Of a stretch of 64,000 bases of DNA, positions 47,356 to 58,624 are shown piece by piece. The stretch spans positions 66,791 to 130,790 of the forward strand of contig NW_020170422.1 in the NCBI RefSeq assembly GCF_000524195.1, written 5' to 3'. Under the pieces are notes generated by a model. The model was not told where the DNA came from. It saw only the letters and a list, made by a program, of their open reading frames with translations, and did no database searches. The position numbers were made by a program, and so were the translations under genes. This DNA comes from Echinococcus granulosus (taxonomy: Eukaryota > Platyhelminthes > Cestoda > Cyclophyllidea > Taeniidae). Within the stretch, counting starts at the first letter, position 1; each line of letters starts with the position of its first letter.

Positions 47356-48856
47356 ATGCTGGGGCGTTGTCTTACTGGCTTTCGTCACTCGTCACTGAGG
47401 CAACATTGGAGGTCTTTTTCAGATTCTGGTGTAATTTTCTCATCCGATATTAATCAGGTAAACACACAACTTTACTCGATGGTCACCGGTCTGATCATGC
47501 AGCCTTTGTGATTGATTTAGCAGGTGACTTAATAAGAACACTTATTTCCATTCTAAGGTTTTATTTATCGTTTTTCGGAATTTTGCATGGTGCGCTTAAG
47601 CCCAGCATTCCTGGCGATAATAAATTGACGGGTTCTGTGCATTTTTTGTCATAATTGTTCTGTCTGTTCCGTCTCTTAATCGCCCTAGTTTCCAGTTGAG
47701 GATCAATTTCCATTTCAATGTCGGGTGAAGCCAATATATACAGGGAGACCGACTTGCGGGGATTTAGGTTTTAAACTTGTGGTGCCATGCAATTTTGGCA
47801 AATTCGTTCCCGATTATTCATTTTTCCACTTTTTTCTGAATACGCTTTGTTGTAAACTACTCATTACCTTGGATTCAGATAACACTGCTCGGTTCTGTTG
47901 CCTCATCCGGGGTCGCGATAGAGAAATCTCAATCGGGACGGCCCACCGCCACGTTCAGCCTCCTAACTCGCGCTAGGTACCGTGGTGCTGATCGCTACAA
48001 GATGAAGCTTGTCTATCACAGGTTCGTCTTCTTTTGTTTTATCCTCCTTTTTAGAGTAAACTCCATGCTGGTTTAGGACTACTTTTACCATTGTGCTAAG
48101 GCATCAAGTGGGTGGTTTAAAATCTGCTAATTTTTGTTAGACTCTTGCTTCCTCAGCGCTATGGTCACCTTTAAGTGTCTCTACTGAATTCTTGAACCTT
48201 TTGGAGGCAATTTCGTCGTGATGTGGAGATATGCAATGATTGCGAGAGAAATAGCAATGATCAATTAGTTTTGGACAGGATGAATCTGATCAGAATGGTC
48301 TTTCTTCTGTTAACCCTCCTGAGAATCTTCGTCTTTGACAATTGTCTGGCAGAGGGATCCTAGTTCCGAGTCTAAGTTTTGCGTCACGATTACATTGTCG
48401 ATTTGTTTTTTACTGGTTTAGGTTCCTTCTAAAGGTCTGAATTAGTCCTAGAGATTTGTGAAGAATCTTTCTACAACGATACAGGGGCGATGAATGCTGA
48501 AAGCATGAGTCGGATGATCGGCGAGATTGTTGCAGCTTGGCTTGATTCTTGAGAGAATAGAGCTGATGATTGGGGACTGTATACTCTGCTGAATCTCATT
48601 TAACCACTTTTTTCTCAGAATTCAAGTTTTTGACAAACCACTGATAGAACGAATCAAGAATGTCTCTTTGGGTGACCGCGTGTTTGTGCAGGGTTGTCTA
48701 TCGTCCTTCAAGAAGAGCACCAATGATTGGATGCAAGCTATCACTGCGCAGAATATCATCCTCCATTCTGAGGCTGGAAGACAGTCCGCCAAGGAATCAG
48801 TGATGGGAGAAGTAGGTGAGGAGGAGAAAGAGGGTACGGCAGGCGAGAGCTTTTAA
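47356..48856 (+). CDS. SSBP1: Mitochondrial single-stranded DNA-binding protein
   Basis: Three exons: 47356-47457, 47879-48021, 48619-48856 (TAA), in phase, 160 residues. The protein coats single-stranded mtDNA at the replication fork and stimulates Twinkle and Pol gamma. The first 25 residues (MLGRCLTGFRHSSLRQHW...) are basic and Ser-rich, typical of a matrix-targeting peptide. The splice joins INQ to ITLLGSVAS, equivalent to the family VNRVTLLGRVGQ. Then come PTATFSLLTRARYRGADRYK, a W/Y-H-R position as YHRIQVFD, and the OB-fold end GDRVFVQGCLSS...AITAQNIILHSE. The acidic C-terminal tail (GEEEKEGTAGESF) is longer than in mammals. Sequence divergence is high, so the call rests on order and spacing of these blocks. 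AATAAA follows at 48989. Confidence 0.88.
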
Positions 48857-48988
48857 ATCCTTGATTTAATCAGATGCCGACTACTTTTTTTGCTCACTGT
48901 AAATAAGGCATGCTACTTATATTTATGTAAATAGCGACCTTTTTCTTATCACTGTCGACATATCTCCGCATTTGTTCTACCAAAATAT

Positions 48989-48994
48989 AATAAA
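48989..48994 (+). promoter_or_regulatory. Polyadenylation signal of mtSSB gene
   Basis: AATAAA about 133 nt after the mtSSB stop codon, in an AT-rich tract. It is the only canonical hexamer I noticed close to the gene. Confidence 0.6.
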
Positions 48995-51865
48995 TCAAGC
49001 CAGCGCGGGAAACTCCTGACGTCGACTAATAATTTTTAGTAGAAATGAGTATATAAATTCAACCAATACTACGGTCTGGTGCGTAGTCTTTGCAAGAAAT
49101 TTGGTCAAACCCGATATAAGCATCAGTTTCTCAAAAAGGACTTCTTAATTTTGTTTCATATTGACGTTTAAGGTAGTGAGAGTTACAGGGTGGTATTTCA
49201 TATCTCTATAGGCAGATTTAATTTTAGCATTAATAACTGCCACTAAATTATGTTTTGTTGTTTATTAGAGTTATTTGCTCGTGATTGATATGAAACTTGC
49301 TTTTAGTACGGATGAGGTCTAGCTACCAAAAGTGGACCGTGTCACCTTCACTTTTCGACTACAGGTTTCTTCACTTCTACTGATGGTTGTTGTGGTTGAG
49401 CGTACGGAGGATTCAAGCCTAGGAAGTTTCGGCATAAATGGATATGTTATTACAAATGAACCATCCATGGACAGCCTCTACGTCTTGATTCTTTTGCCTA
49501 TGCTAGCTGGAATGACAAATGTTTTTAGGTGCTTGTGTTCACTGATCTTATTGGAAGGTTTGCTTTCGGCGGAATTTTACGGCATTTTAGTCGTCTATTA
49601 GATTGGATTTTTTACGCGTTGGATGTTTTGTCCTCATTAGTGATGTCTGGACTGCGGACTGAGAGTCACTAAAGCCGGGAGCTTCGCTGACGGACGCAAG
49701 ATCGGTCGTCTTAGGAACGTTGGCGACTCGCATGCCTCAATGCTGAGCGACTATGCTTGATGTCTGCCCATGAACAGGTGTTCGCTGGTTAGACTTTTAC
49801 ACCTTCCTTCATCACCGCGCACTCTTCAGTGTGCGTATAGTCGCCGGTGTGTCATTTTTACTAGCGATCTCTGGGTTGGTCTACGATATGTGGGTTAATT
49901 TAACAACACCGCAGTAGCAATTCTAATAGTGGGATGAAGAATGCGAAGCCTCGATTTGACTTGAAAGTCTCTGTGCGTATGCTGCAATAATGCGACCGTC
50001 TGGCGACTTTTTGGTCTACCATTAGAGGACTCGGGAAGTGGGCGAGCTTTCAGTGGCCATAAGTTGGCGTTCATGATTCGCCTTTGATCGCAATGTTCGG
50101 CTCAATGCACTCCCCATTTTGCAACCCCTACAGTGAAGCTCAGAGATATTTCGCAAGTTGGACAAACTTGTTTACATAAAGGGATTATTTACGATAAATT
50201 ACTACGTATCCTGTTTCCTAGACAAACTTCTCAGCCTTGATCAAACAACAGAGTAACTGACCGTAAAAGTGATTGTGTCGTAGTTTACTGTTCCTACCTG
50301 CAAATTTCGTTCCCAGTGTTCTACCAGTAGGCCCTTGAAATCCCATAATGCATTATTCTTGCATAAGATTGGATTTGGATCTGTGAAAGTCGGAAATATG
50401 TACCACTAATTTCCAAAGATATATATTGTATGGATGTTAACTAAATGGGAACCTATGAGACAGTTGTGTGGGACAAAATTGACAGGCCATTGTTTACTCT
50501 TTATTGCAAACATAAAAAGCGCAAGTTCACTTTTTTTTTTGTTCCAGAATGCGACCTAAGTTAGCTGCAACCTCTCAGGTAGATTTTCATTCCGTATTTT
50601 AAGCACCCATTTGCACATCGTTTCATACCCTCGTAGTGAGTCTAGAATGGAAATCTGAGTAGGGGGTAGGACGGCAGTTTAAAAACAAGCAGAAAATTTA
50701 CATTACTACCGGAAGAAAAGTTTAAAAAAATTTTGAAACCTGCTTGACAGAAATCTGTTCTCATTGTTCTGAGAGGTGATTTGCTGGATTTGTCATAAAT
50801 ACGACATGTTTTCCGATTAATTATATAAATATCCGACATCTTTTGTAATCAGTCGAATGTATTGTAAGTTGAAAGTCACTTTGAATAAAAATGTATATTC
50901 AATTCCCAAAAATCGTCATGGAAGGCGATTATGGTCACCATCGCCATTTTTGTAAATGAAGCCTTTAAATGTTAGTTGAGCTATATCGCATGCGTGCCAC
51001 TTTGAAAGTGGACTCCGTTTCTGACCTTTCAACATCGGTTTCAAGTGACTAATTTGACATGCTGCGGCCGGGACAAGCTCCGTTACCAAACCGCAATGTA
51101 AATGCATACAGTGTATGCATTTCCGAGGAAATTCGCTGCCCACATGCCTATTCACACGGAAAGCGCTCCTGTTTAGTGAAAACAAATGTCGCGTTGACAC
51201 TTGTCAAATGGTCGACTGCGCCTATGCGCCTTTCTTGAAATTCCCAACCAGATGAAACCCAACTGAGCAGAACCTATGCCTAAGGCAATGACTCTTTTGA
51301 TGCAATAAGCAAATGGCTAATTCGTCTTTTTCTCTTTTCTGATTGAACATTACAAAATTTCAATCTTAAGGTTATTTCGGCAATTCGCAGATTCATAAGC
51401 GATTTTAACCAGATTAATCTGCCCCACTCTCCGAAAAAAGCTTTAGACTGTGAAATGGGTGGTTTGTCAGTGATCGGCATTGCTTTCTTTGTCTTTCAGT
51501 CATGCGTCATCACGGAGTCCATCCGTTTAGGAGCAGCTTAACGATGCTGGAATACTTGGCTTTCAAGTCACCCAGAGCGACTCGGGTGCAAATAAATCTG
51601 CGATTTTGATTTAGACATTTCATTTAGGAGCGCATGATTAGTAGTAGTCCGCATGAATGTGCCTTGAGTAATTTTTCTGAATGCCCTTTGTGAAGCCGCA
51701 TGTCTGAGGTGGCATTTGAATAACTAGAAATGCGGTAGTGCACCCAGTTTAACGAAGCGTAAAAGTGGCGTATTTGGCGTGGGCTCTATGAGAATCAACA
51801 GTGTTTAAGGACGGAACCTTTGAATTAAGGCGAGGAACTAACACAGACAAGTGAAGGATTCCTGA
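48995..51865. other. Intergenic, no gene recognised
   Basis: The 49332-49601 open frame is hydrophobic but starts at GTG and has no recognised family. A near-perfect short hairpin occurs at 51100-51122. Nothing else could be supported. Confidence 0.35.
51100..51122. repeat. Perfect 10-bp inverted repeat with 3-nt loop
   Basis: AAATGCATAC, a 3-nt AGT loop, then GTATGCATTT. The arms are exactly complementary. The arm itself contains the palindrome ATGCAT (Oct/NsiI-like core). No transcription unit is known around it. Confidence 0.85.
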
Positions 51866-51866
51866 T

Positions 51867-51954
51867 TTATTAACCCCTGGTGGTGCTACCCATTACGTGG
51901 TCAGTCACGCACAATGGGTGACTGCCACTTGCGACCAGCTAAAAGGGTTAATAA
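51867..51954. repeat. Imperfect 88-bp inverted repeat (hairpin-forming)
   Basis: The left arm TTATTAACCCCTGGTGGTGC and following CTACCCATTACGTG pair with the right arm containing CAATGGGTG...GACCAGCTAAAAGGGTTAATAA. Outer arms of 10 bp are exact, and inner segments pair with mismatches. It could be a small MITE-like element or a chance foldback. Confidence 0.65.
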
Positions 51955-52343
51955 GAAGGGCTTAAAATAGGGGCAAATAAAACACACCTCAAATCAAGTC
52001 ACGGAGCAGCAAATGGTTGTGCTCATTGACTTCAATGTTGAGATCGTTTATTGCCCGATCGTTGATTACTGTTAAAATGGAGAACTCTCTCGGTGCTATC
52101 CACCACATTAGTCGAAATAATTCCCTCTATTTCTTTGTGCACTTTTGAAGGCAGCTATCCCTCTACTTGATTCGTCTCTAACTGTTGACAGCTTCTTATT
52201 GGAGGCTCATTGTCAACATTGAGCACATGCTTAGTTTGCGGTCATTTTTCAAGCCACCTTTTCTTAGGCATTTTTTCCCTACTACTGCGAATAAATTAGA
52301 GAACCTAACCCTAGAGAAGTCAAAATTAAGACTTGTGCTGTTT

Positions 52344-52501
52344 TGATTATTTGTTTACCTCTGTTTTAGTCCGAAGGGAAGTTAAGTCTTCACGAATTAT
52401 ATTTTTACCGGGCGGCTTTGCCTCCGGGGCATGCCAGTAGCCCCTCTCCTGCCCTAGTAGCATGATTTATTTCGTCGTTAAGGCAGAATCGGGGCGCAAC
52501 A
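52344..52501 (+). repeat. Solo LTR of TRIM-like element
   Basis: A 158-bp copy starting TGATTATTTGTTTACC, with core ACCGGGCGGCTTTGCC then GGGGCATGCCAGTAGCCC, and ending ATCGGGGCGCAACA. The clean start matches the 3' LTR of the element at 53.4-54.3 kb (TGATTATTTATTTACC), which fixes the family 5' terminus. Confidence 0.82.
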
Positions 52502-53403
52502 AAACTATTATAGCCAAGTAATTTACATAAGACGTGGGGAATGAAGCGTTCTTTGTGATCGACGATGGGGGTAACGAGCACGTTGCCTGTCCACCAAATG
52601 TTTACTAGCTTACCTTCCTACATCCGACCCCGATATTTAAGGTGAAACATCTACGTAGATGATGGATAATTAAAAGCCAATTGAAATGAAATCTGACACC
52701 CATCCGAATCAACAAACTGATTCATAAGCCATTATCGGTTCACATGAAAGTCTCGCTTAAGAACGGAACACGCTATCACTGACGAGTTAAGTATAGATGC
52801 TTCAACCCATTACTTCTTATTTGGGCTGTAATTCATGTGCTTTATAAGCTGCGATGTTGGTCTTACATATTTGCGCCAAATCCTTTTCCCAGTTTGCACT
52901 TTTTATCGTCTATTGCATATCTATCTTTTCCATGCCTACATCTTTAAACAATCACAAATTGTACAAAGCCAAATTTGGTGGGTAAACCTCAGTCAGACAC
53001 ACCTATCTGTTATTAAGCTGTAAAACCTGAGTGCAGCTGTTAATAGCATCGATGACACGGCAGTCCAAGAAAGGCTTCCCGCCTGCTAAACAGTAACATT
53101 CGGTTTTAGGTAAACATTAAGCCTGCCTTGACGGGGGCTCTTTCAAAAAAGTGAATTTTCGGGGTACAGGTGTGTTTTGCAACGCGTGATGAATGCTTGG
53201 TGGGGTAGTAAATCAAAACATAAATTGCAAGAGCTTCTGTCCCTGTAAATGTGTGCACTTCACCCATAAAACCGTTTTGCGTTTCTCAAGGTTTAGATTT
53301 CATTGGTCAATTTCTTTCCAAAATGTACTGCCGAGGAATATGTGAATTGATCACAACTCAATACAAGAAATATCAATTCACAAATTAAAATACAAATATC
53401 GGA
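52502..53403. other. Intergenic between LTR copies
   Basis: AT-rich sequence without recognised genes or repeats. Confidence 0.35.
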
Positions 53404-54344
53404 TGTCATACTTTAGTTTTTTTGCGTAGCTCCTTGCTTTAATTTCATGGGCACTCAAGACTCTGCCTTTGTAGCCCCCAGCTCTTCTGCACATCGTCTT
53501 CAGCGAAGCATCGGGCCGTCACATTGGTAGCAGCAAAAACGAACTCCATCTTAAAGGACATCGACCCTGATTTCTATTACTGAGTGTTAAACCTTAATGT
53601 GAGGGAAGAAGGGCATGTACCATAGATGGGAGAATCTGTAACGACGCCTTAAAGGGGGGATGGAAATGATGCCTCTCTTCGGCAACTACCCAGTCTCGTG
53701 TTCTGTAGCAGCGCTGTTAACAATTGAAGTGACATTGCCGTGAATCACCTGGAAATGTTCGCTATGGGCCTGTGTATCGTACCTGTATAATGAGATTAGT
53801 TGAGTGAACGCGCTTAAAAGCATTAAAATGAGATCAAAGTGGCAATGGGGAATAGACACTGAACCTTGTCTCCACGGTACGATTTAAGACTTTGACCTTT
53901 TTTTAAATCTCTTGGCTTTTAGACCAGTGTTCTTTCGACTGCCGATAGATACGCGTGATGGATTATGCATTTTCCCCTCTTTCCCCAATACCATTCCCAA
54001 AGGGGAAAAAACTCAAGGTACAGTAAAATTGCCAAGAGGGATCAACGATGTTGAGGTAAAAAATCCCAGCTGCGCACAAATTCGATGAGTGGTGAGGTTG
54101 GGTGGCAGGGTTTTTTTTCTACAACACCGACTACTTTGTGCTGGCCGACGTGAGAGCGCCAAGGACAACGCTCAAAAGGGAAGGAGAGCCATATAATACT
54201 TTGATTATTTATTTACCTTGCCGTTTTGGATTCGTAAGCACTTAAGTCTGCTTTTTAATTCCTCTGGGCAGCATGGTCCTCGGGCCACTTTTTGCCCTAG
54301 TGTTATGCCTTCTTTCGTCTTTGGGGAGGTCTTGGTGTGCTGCA
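53404..54344 (+). mobile_element. Complete non-autonomous LTR element (TRIM-like), copy 2
   Basis: The 5' LTR ends at 53523 (TCGGGCCGTCACA) and is directly followed by TTGGTAGCAGC, the same primer-site position as copy 1. Its 5' end (about 53404) is uncertain and the LTR is shortened. Internal blocks shared with copy 1 include TTAAAGGACATCGACC, ATTTCTATTACTGAGTG, ATAGATGGGAGAATC and TTGCCAAGAGGGATCAACGA. A purine tract AAAAGGGAAGGAGAG near 54174 precedes the 3' LTR at 54202-54344 (TGATTATTTATTTACC to GTGTGCTGCA). No coding region was found. Confidence 0.8.
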
Positions 54345-54871
54345 GCAAATATTTTAATTAAAGATCAGGGGTTAATGCAGAGCGGAGAACCTTCATTACT
54401 TGAAGGAAGACTCGGAAACCACCCAAGAAACCTGGCGCGCTCATTTTAAATGTAGTCTGAAACACGGGCGTGGTAAAAGCAGTAAAATATGAAATATTTG
54501 CACAACACAGATAAAGTGAAATGGATGTGCACTTTGAAAGTGGGAAACAAATAGTNNNNNNNNNNNNNNNNNNNNNNNNNNNNNNNNNNNNNNNNNNNNN
54601 NNNNNNNNNNNNNNNNNNNNNNNNNNNNNNNNNNNNNNNNNNNNNNNNNNNNNNNCCTGACGGCTTTAATTAAGCTAGAATTATTAACCAGGTAAGACGT
54701 CAAGGCAAGGGGTTCCTAACTGTGTAAGTTTAAAAAAGGATAAGAGGGTCAATGTGCTTTATGACTACTTTTTAGCAGGCACAAGTAGCAGCAACATGAT
54801 TAATTTGATGCAGGGTGAGTCAATTTCAAAAGGCGAACGAGGAAAATAGTTGTGTAAATGGCAGTTAATTA
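54345..54871. other. Intergenic with assembly gap
   Basis: The stretch between two LTR elements contains the N run at 54556-54655. No gene was recognised. Confidence 0.5.
54556..54655. other. Assembly gap of exactly 100 N
   Basis: A run of 100 N bases, the conventional placeholder for a gap of unknown size. Translations across it are meaningless. Confidence 0.99.
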
Positions 54872-55924
54872 TGTGGCACACGAAGCCTTTTCTGAAGACG
54901 AAGAAAGTCATCATATCAAGACAAAATATGTATTACCGATGTATGAAAGGGCTGGGGAAGCCACTATCGTGTCCTGGAGTCCGCTCAGCGGAAGTACGAC
55001 GGCAGAGTCTCATTTACCCTCCGCGTAATCAAAACGAGGGGATAAAGTGATCAAAGCATTACATAGCCCCAGACTCCTTTTGAACAATTTCCCCATCGCT
55101 CCCTTTGATCAACTCCCCGCGCTGGTCATTACGACGTAGTCGGTGCTTTAGGAAAAACACTCGCACGAGCCAACCGCTCCAGTCATCAAATTTGCGTGCA
55201 ACTGGGAATATATCTGACTGTAACCTCAAAGATCCCTCTTGGCAACTCCACTGGATCTGAAGTTTCCGCCTGTTTGGAAATTCTGTTGGGGGCATCAAGG
55301 AAGCCCATCGCTTGTCGTAAGAACGCTACCGTAAAAGTAGTCTTAATGAAGGGGAGAGTTTAAAATAGTTTCCTGGGGATAAGATTTGTGCGTCTATTTA
55401 CCCTTGCTACATTGTCTTCAATTCAGTGTTGCCCTGACATTTATTTGGATTCTTTCCAGATAGTAGAGATGTGGAGGTATCGCGTATTCGCTTAATTAAC
55501 ATCTTCATACAGGTACCGGAGGTAGCTTTGCAACGAGCCTACCCGGATGGTTCGCGGCTAGTGCCTCTTCAGTTATTAGTATCATTTTCGCTGAACACGG
55601 GACGGAGGTAGTTACCAAAGATAGACGTCACAAATTCGTCAATCTGTCGTATGTTCCCTTTTCCGTCAAGTTAATGTTTGGCATTTAGCAATAGAAGTTG
55701 GAGTAGATGGCCTTTAGGATGGGGATCGCCTTTTTCTGCCACCAATGAAGATGCTGGAGTCTTTCCTAATGACGAGAGAAGTCAAAATACCAGGGCAGTA
55801 CATTTATTACTGGCGTGCAGAATATCTGACATGGACCGAAGATCCTGCATCCCAGGGGAATCACGAAGGCGGAACCTTAAGTGCCAGCAAAACCAAACCG
55901 AATGATTAAAAAATAATTAAAGCA
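54872..55924 (-). mobile_element. Complete non-autonomous LTR element (TRIM-like), copy 3, reverse orientation
   Basis: Read on the minus strand, the 5' LTR is 55924-55746 and is followed by TTGGTGGCAGAAAAAGG, the primer-site position. Next come CCTAAAGGCCATCTACTCC and the internal region with CAGTGGAGTTGCCAAGAGGG. The 3' LTR is 55053-54872 (TGATCACTTTATCCC to TTCTTCGTCTTCAG, ending TGTGCCACA). The PPT junction CAAAAGGAGTCTGGGGCTAT then GTAATGCTT aligns with that of copy 2. Length is about 1.05 kb. A minus-strand frame at 55059-55298 lies in it but is not conserved in the other copies. A flanking TAATTA on both sides is a possible but untested target duplication. Confidence 0.8.
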
Positions 55925-56864
55925 TTGCAGTCATACAAAAAGGTCAAAATTTTTTAGGCACAATAGGAAGACCGGTGTCTCTTTTGAAGCTTAAATTTGT
56001 CAGCCCTCGATTTTCAAGATCGAAATGCTCTTCAGAGTTAGGTTTTAAAAAATAACAGAGAGCTCAGCAAAGATGTGATTAATGAATGATTACTTAACTG
56101 CCTGTCCCCATCAGACCTACATTTGCTTAAGATGTATATATTTTTTTAATTGGGTTCTTCTATCTTAGTGATTTTGCCTCCCAGATTAGCAGTATGACAC
56201 TTTATATCGCTGCTTTTTTTTCTGTCGGCTTTTTGCAGATAAATACACCCCCTAGGAGGACATGGACGCGAGAGACCTGACTTGATCCTAAATTGGATAA
56301 AAAGATCAACAAATGATAGAAAGAGTCAGCTTAACCCCAGTAAACCTTTTGAAATATTTGTTGAAGAAAATATGCCCAATGCATGCTTGATTTACGCGAA
56401 TGCCAGTAAAGAAATTATTCAAAAAATTTTGAAGAAACTCTGTTTCGCTCTTCTGTTTTTTGCATTTGGGTAGGTTAAATCAGTGCATTACACGAACAGC
56501 ACTGCACCCTTTTCTGCAACACATCTGAACTATTCTCTTTTCCCAACTTGAAAGCGAGCTCATGGTACTAGTGTCTATAAATGAAGCCGTCTTCCAGATC
56601 CGACTTTCCTACAAATTAGCAAAGTTATCCATAAAGGCTGATAAATTAAGGCGTAAAGTCGGTAAATTAGGCGAATGTGACTAAAAGATTGACCATACTG
56701 ATAGGCACATTGGTACACTCTCATCTATCGCGCGCATGCATCTGTGCGTACCCTCATCAGCCAATTAGGGAAGAGTATTTTCTGTGCCACAATGTAAACA
56801 GTCCATACTGGCATTCGCGTGCTTCGCCACTCCTCTGAGTAATGGACTGCTGTCACCAAGTGGA
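55925..56864. other. Upstream region of LRR gene
   Basis: AT-rich DNA with no exon or repeat recognised. The frame of the LRR protein is open upstream to 56784 but contains no ATG before 56865. Confidence 0.4.
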
Positions 56865-58541
56865 ATGAAGTTCCATTTCGGCCTTCTCCTTCTGCAATTC
56901 ATAGTCTCTAAGGCTGGTACAGTGAACGTTGAAGGCGTCAGATGCGAGGAGACCCCAGCTGGAGGAAACAGCTCCAAACTGACTGCAGAATGTTGGATTC
57001 ACCCAGAGGCTAAGATCATCCCTTGCATTACTACCTGGGACACTTTACATTTGGAGATCATGGGTGACCAGGACAAAAAAGAGACAGTATTGCAGCCTTC
57101 TCTTTTCTCGCATTGTGGTCATCTACGTGTCCTCGCGATTTGGGACGGCGGTCCACTATCACGGCTTCAGCGCGATGTCTTCCAACCGTTATATAATCTG
57201 GAACGTCTTGTTGTCCGCTCTAAGAAACTGCAATTTATTGATCGAAACTTCTTACTCTTTCTACCTCATCTTCAACTGCTCTCGATTACCGACAGTAAAG
57301 CATTAGAGCGTCTGGGTCAAAATATTCTGGAACCCCTTCCTCGTCCGTTGACTACGCTAGATCTCAGCAACAACCAACTAATGGACTTACATCAACTGGG
57401 GGCCTTCGGAAATCATGTCTTGCACAATCTCTACCTCCAAAACAATAAAATTTCCAGACTCTACAGAGATAGTTTATTCGAGTTATCAGAATTAAGGCTT
57501 CTTCGGCTTTCCGGCAACCAGCTGTCGGGCTCTTTGGAAACCGCACTTGGAATAAAGTCTCCCGGTGGTGAGTCACCACTGATTTCAGTGCCAAAACTAG
57601 AAATCCTTGATCTGGCAAACAATTACCTTACAGAAATTTCTGGTTGCCAATGGGCTGGTGGCTGTGGAGAGCACTCAGTTTTGACCAAACTCCGGGTTCT
57701 TAATCTCGCAAAAAATCGTCTAACTTGGATTGATCCTACGGCTTTTCAGGGTCTCTCTGCTCTCACAGAACTCAGACTAGAAGGAAATAATAACCTTTTC
57801 CAGGCTGGCAGCCTTCCAGTAGTGCTGTTCTCTCTGACTCAGTTGACCCATCCTGACTTGAAACATCTTGCGATTCCCCAGGAGGTACCTGGCAACGGAG
57901 CCATTGAAATGTGTGCAAACGATCCTTTAGTAGGGAGTCGGATTGTTCTTCGCGCAATGGAGCATTTGAGCAAGAACTTTTGTGAGAAGACATCGCCGTT
58001 ACCGCTTTCATTGGAGACAACAGCAGCCCCAACCATGAATTTTACGCCTATGATCCCGGATCTTCCTGCCAATGAAGGTCCCGTTTTCACATTTATTCGA
58101 AGGACGCATCGATGGGTACTGACTAGTATCGCTATAGGCCTTCTTCTAACCGGTGTTCTCATCTCCGCCCTAATATTTGTCTGTCTTCACTTTGGACTTC
58201 ATTCTGATCCCCCAAAGGAACAGGAAATCGCCAAAGAGCCGGTTAAACCTGCCATTGTTTATGCACCATCGAGAATGTCACTGCAGCATATTTACACGCA
58301 AGAGGGATGCTATCCTGCCTACTTGCCCCTGGCTCGACCTCCACCGGGAGGGAAGAGGCTGAGCCGCCTTAAGATAAACGGAACCCCTCTAATAAGGAAT
58401 CAGGAGCTGGCTAGACGAAGGAATGCCTCAAACTCTGTTTATAGCCTCTTGTCTGCTCCACCAAATGCAACTGCAGCTTTGGTGGCTTCTTCCATAAACC
58501 TGATTAATGCACAACCCACAACAAAGCATGCTATTGTGTGA
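56865..58541 (+). CDS. Leucine-rich-repeat single-pass transmembrane protein, intronless
   Basis: A 558-residue protein on one exon. 56865 is the first ATG of the open frame and begins a good signal peptide (MKFHFGLLLLQFIVSKAGTV). The ectodomain is about 410 residues, with cysteines near its start and a run of LRRs such as LTTLDLSNNQLMDLHQL, LHNLYLQNNKISRLYRDSL, LRLLRLSGNQLSG, LEILDLANNYLTEI, LRVLNLAKNRLTWIDPTAF and LTELRLEGNNNL. A C-terminal cysteine region follows, then one membrane helix WVLTSIAIGLLLTGVLISAL then IFVCLHFGL. The cytoplasmic tail is about 110 residues and basic, with Tyr and Pro motifs (YPAYLPLARPPPG) and no TIR or kinase domain. The layout resembles LRR adhesion and neuronal guidance receptors, but no specific family can be named. 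Confidence 0.85.
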   Translation: MKFHFGLLLLQFIVSKAGTVNVEGVRCEETPAGGNSSKLTAECWIHPEAKIIPCITTWDTLHLEIMGDQDKKETVLQPSLFSHCGHLRVLAIWDGGPLSRLQRDVFQPLYNLERLVVRSKKLQFIDRNFLLFLPHLQLLSITDSKALERLGQNILEPLPRPLTTLDLSNNQLMDLHQLGAFGNHVLHNLYLQNNKISRLYRDSLFELSELRLLRLSGNQLSGSLETALGIKSPGGESPLISVPKLEILDLANNYLTEISGCQWAGGCGEHSVLTKLRVLNLAKNRLTWIDPTAFQGLSALTELRLEGNNNLFQAGSLPVVLFSLTQLTHPDLKHLAIPQEVPGNGAIEMCANDPLVGSRIVLRAMEHLSKNFCEKTSPLPLSLETTAAPTMNFTPMIPDLPANEGPVFTFIRRTHRWVLTSIAIGLLLTGVLISALIFVCLHFGLHSDPPKEQEIAKEPVKPAIVYAPSRMSLQHIYTQEGCYPAYLPLARPPPGGKRLSRLKINGTPLIRNQELARRRNASNSVYSLLSAPPNATAALVASSINLINAQPTTKHAIV

Positions 58542-58618
58542 GTCTGTCTGTCTCTCTGTAGGTAGGTGGAAGGAGTTTGAACGAATTTTAAATGGGAAAT
58601 TTTTCGGTATTATTTTCA

Positions 58619-58624
58619 AATAAA
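58619..58624 (+). promoter_or_regulatory. Polyadenylation signal of LRR gene
   Basis: AATAAA 78 nt after the stop codon of the LRR gene. This implies a very short 3' UTR. Confidence 0.75.

Noticed and set aside
49332..49601. 89-codon hydrophobic frame
   Set aside because: It starts at GTG, has no upstream exon or splice sites, and the hydrophobicity fits T-rich non-coding DNA.
54446..54703. Open frame spanning the N run
   Set aside because: It exists only because N codons are read through; it carries no information.
55059..55298. 79-codon minus-strand frame resembling an integrase-like tail
   Set aside because: It falls in the non-coding interior of LTR element copy 3, where the homologous DNA in copies 1 and 2 is not open in that frame.
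56784..56864. N-terminal extension of the LRR protein from 56784
   Set aside because: The frame is open but the codon at 56784 is GTG. The first ATG is 56865 and it begins a proper signal peptide.
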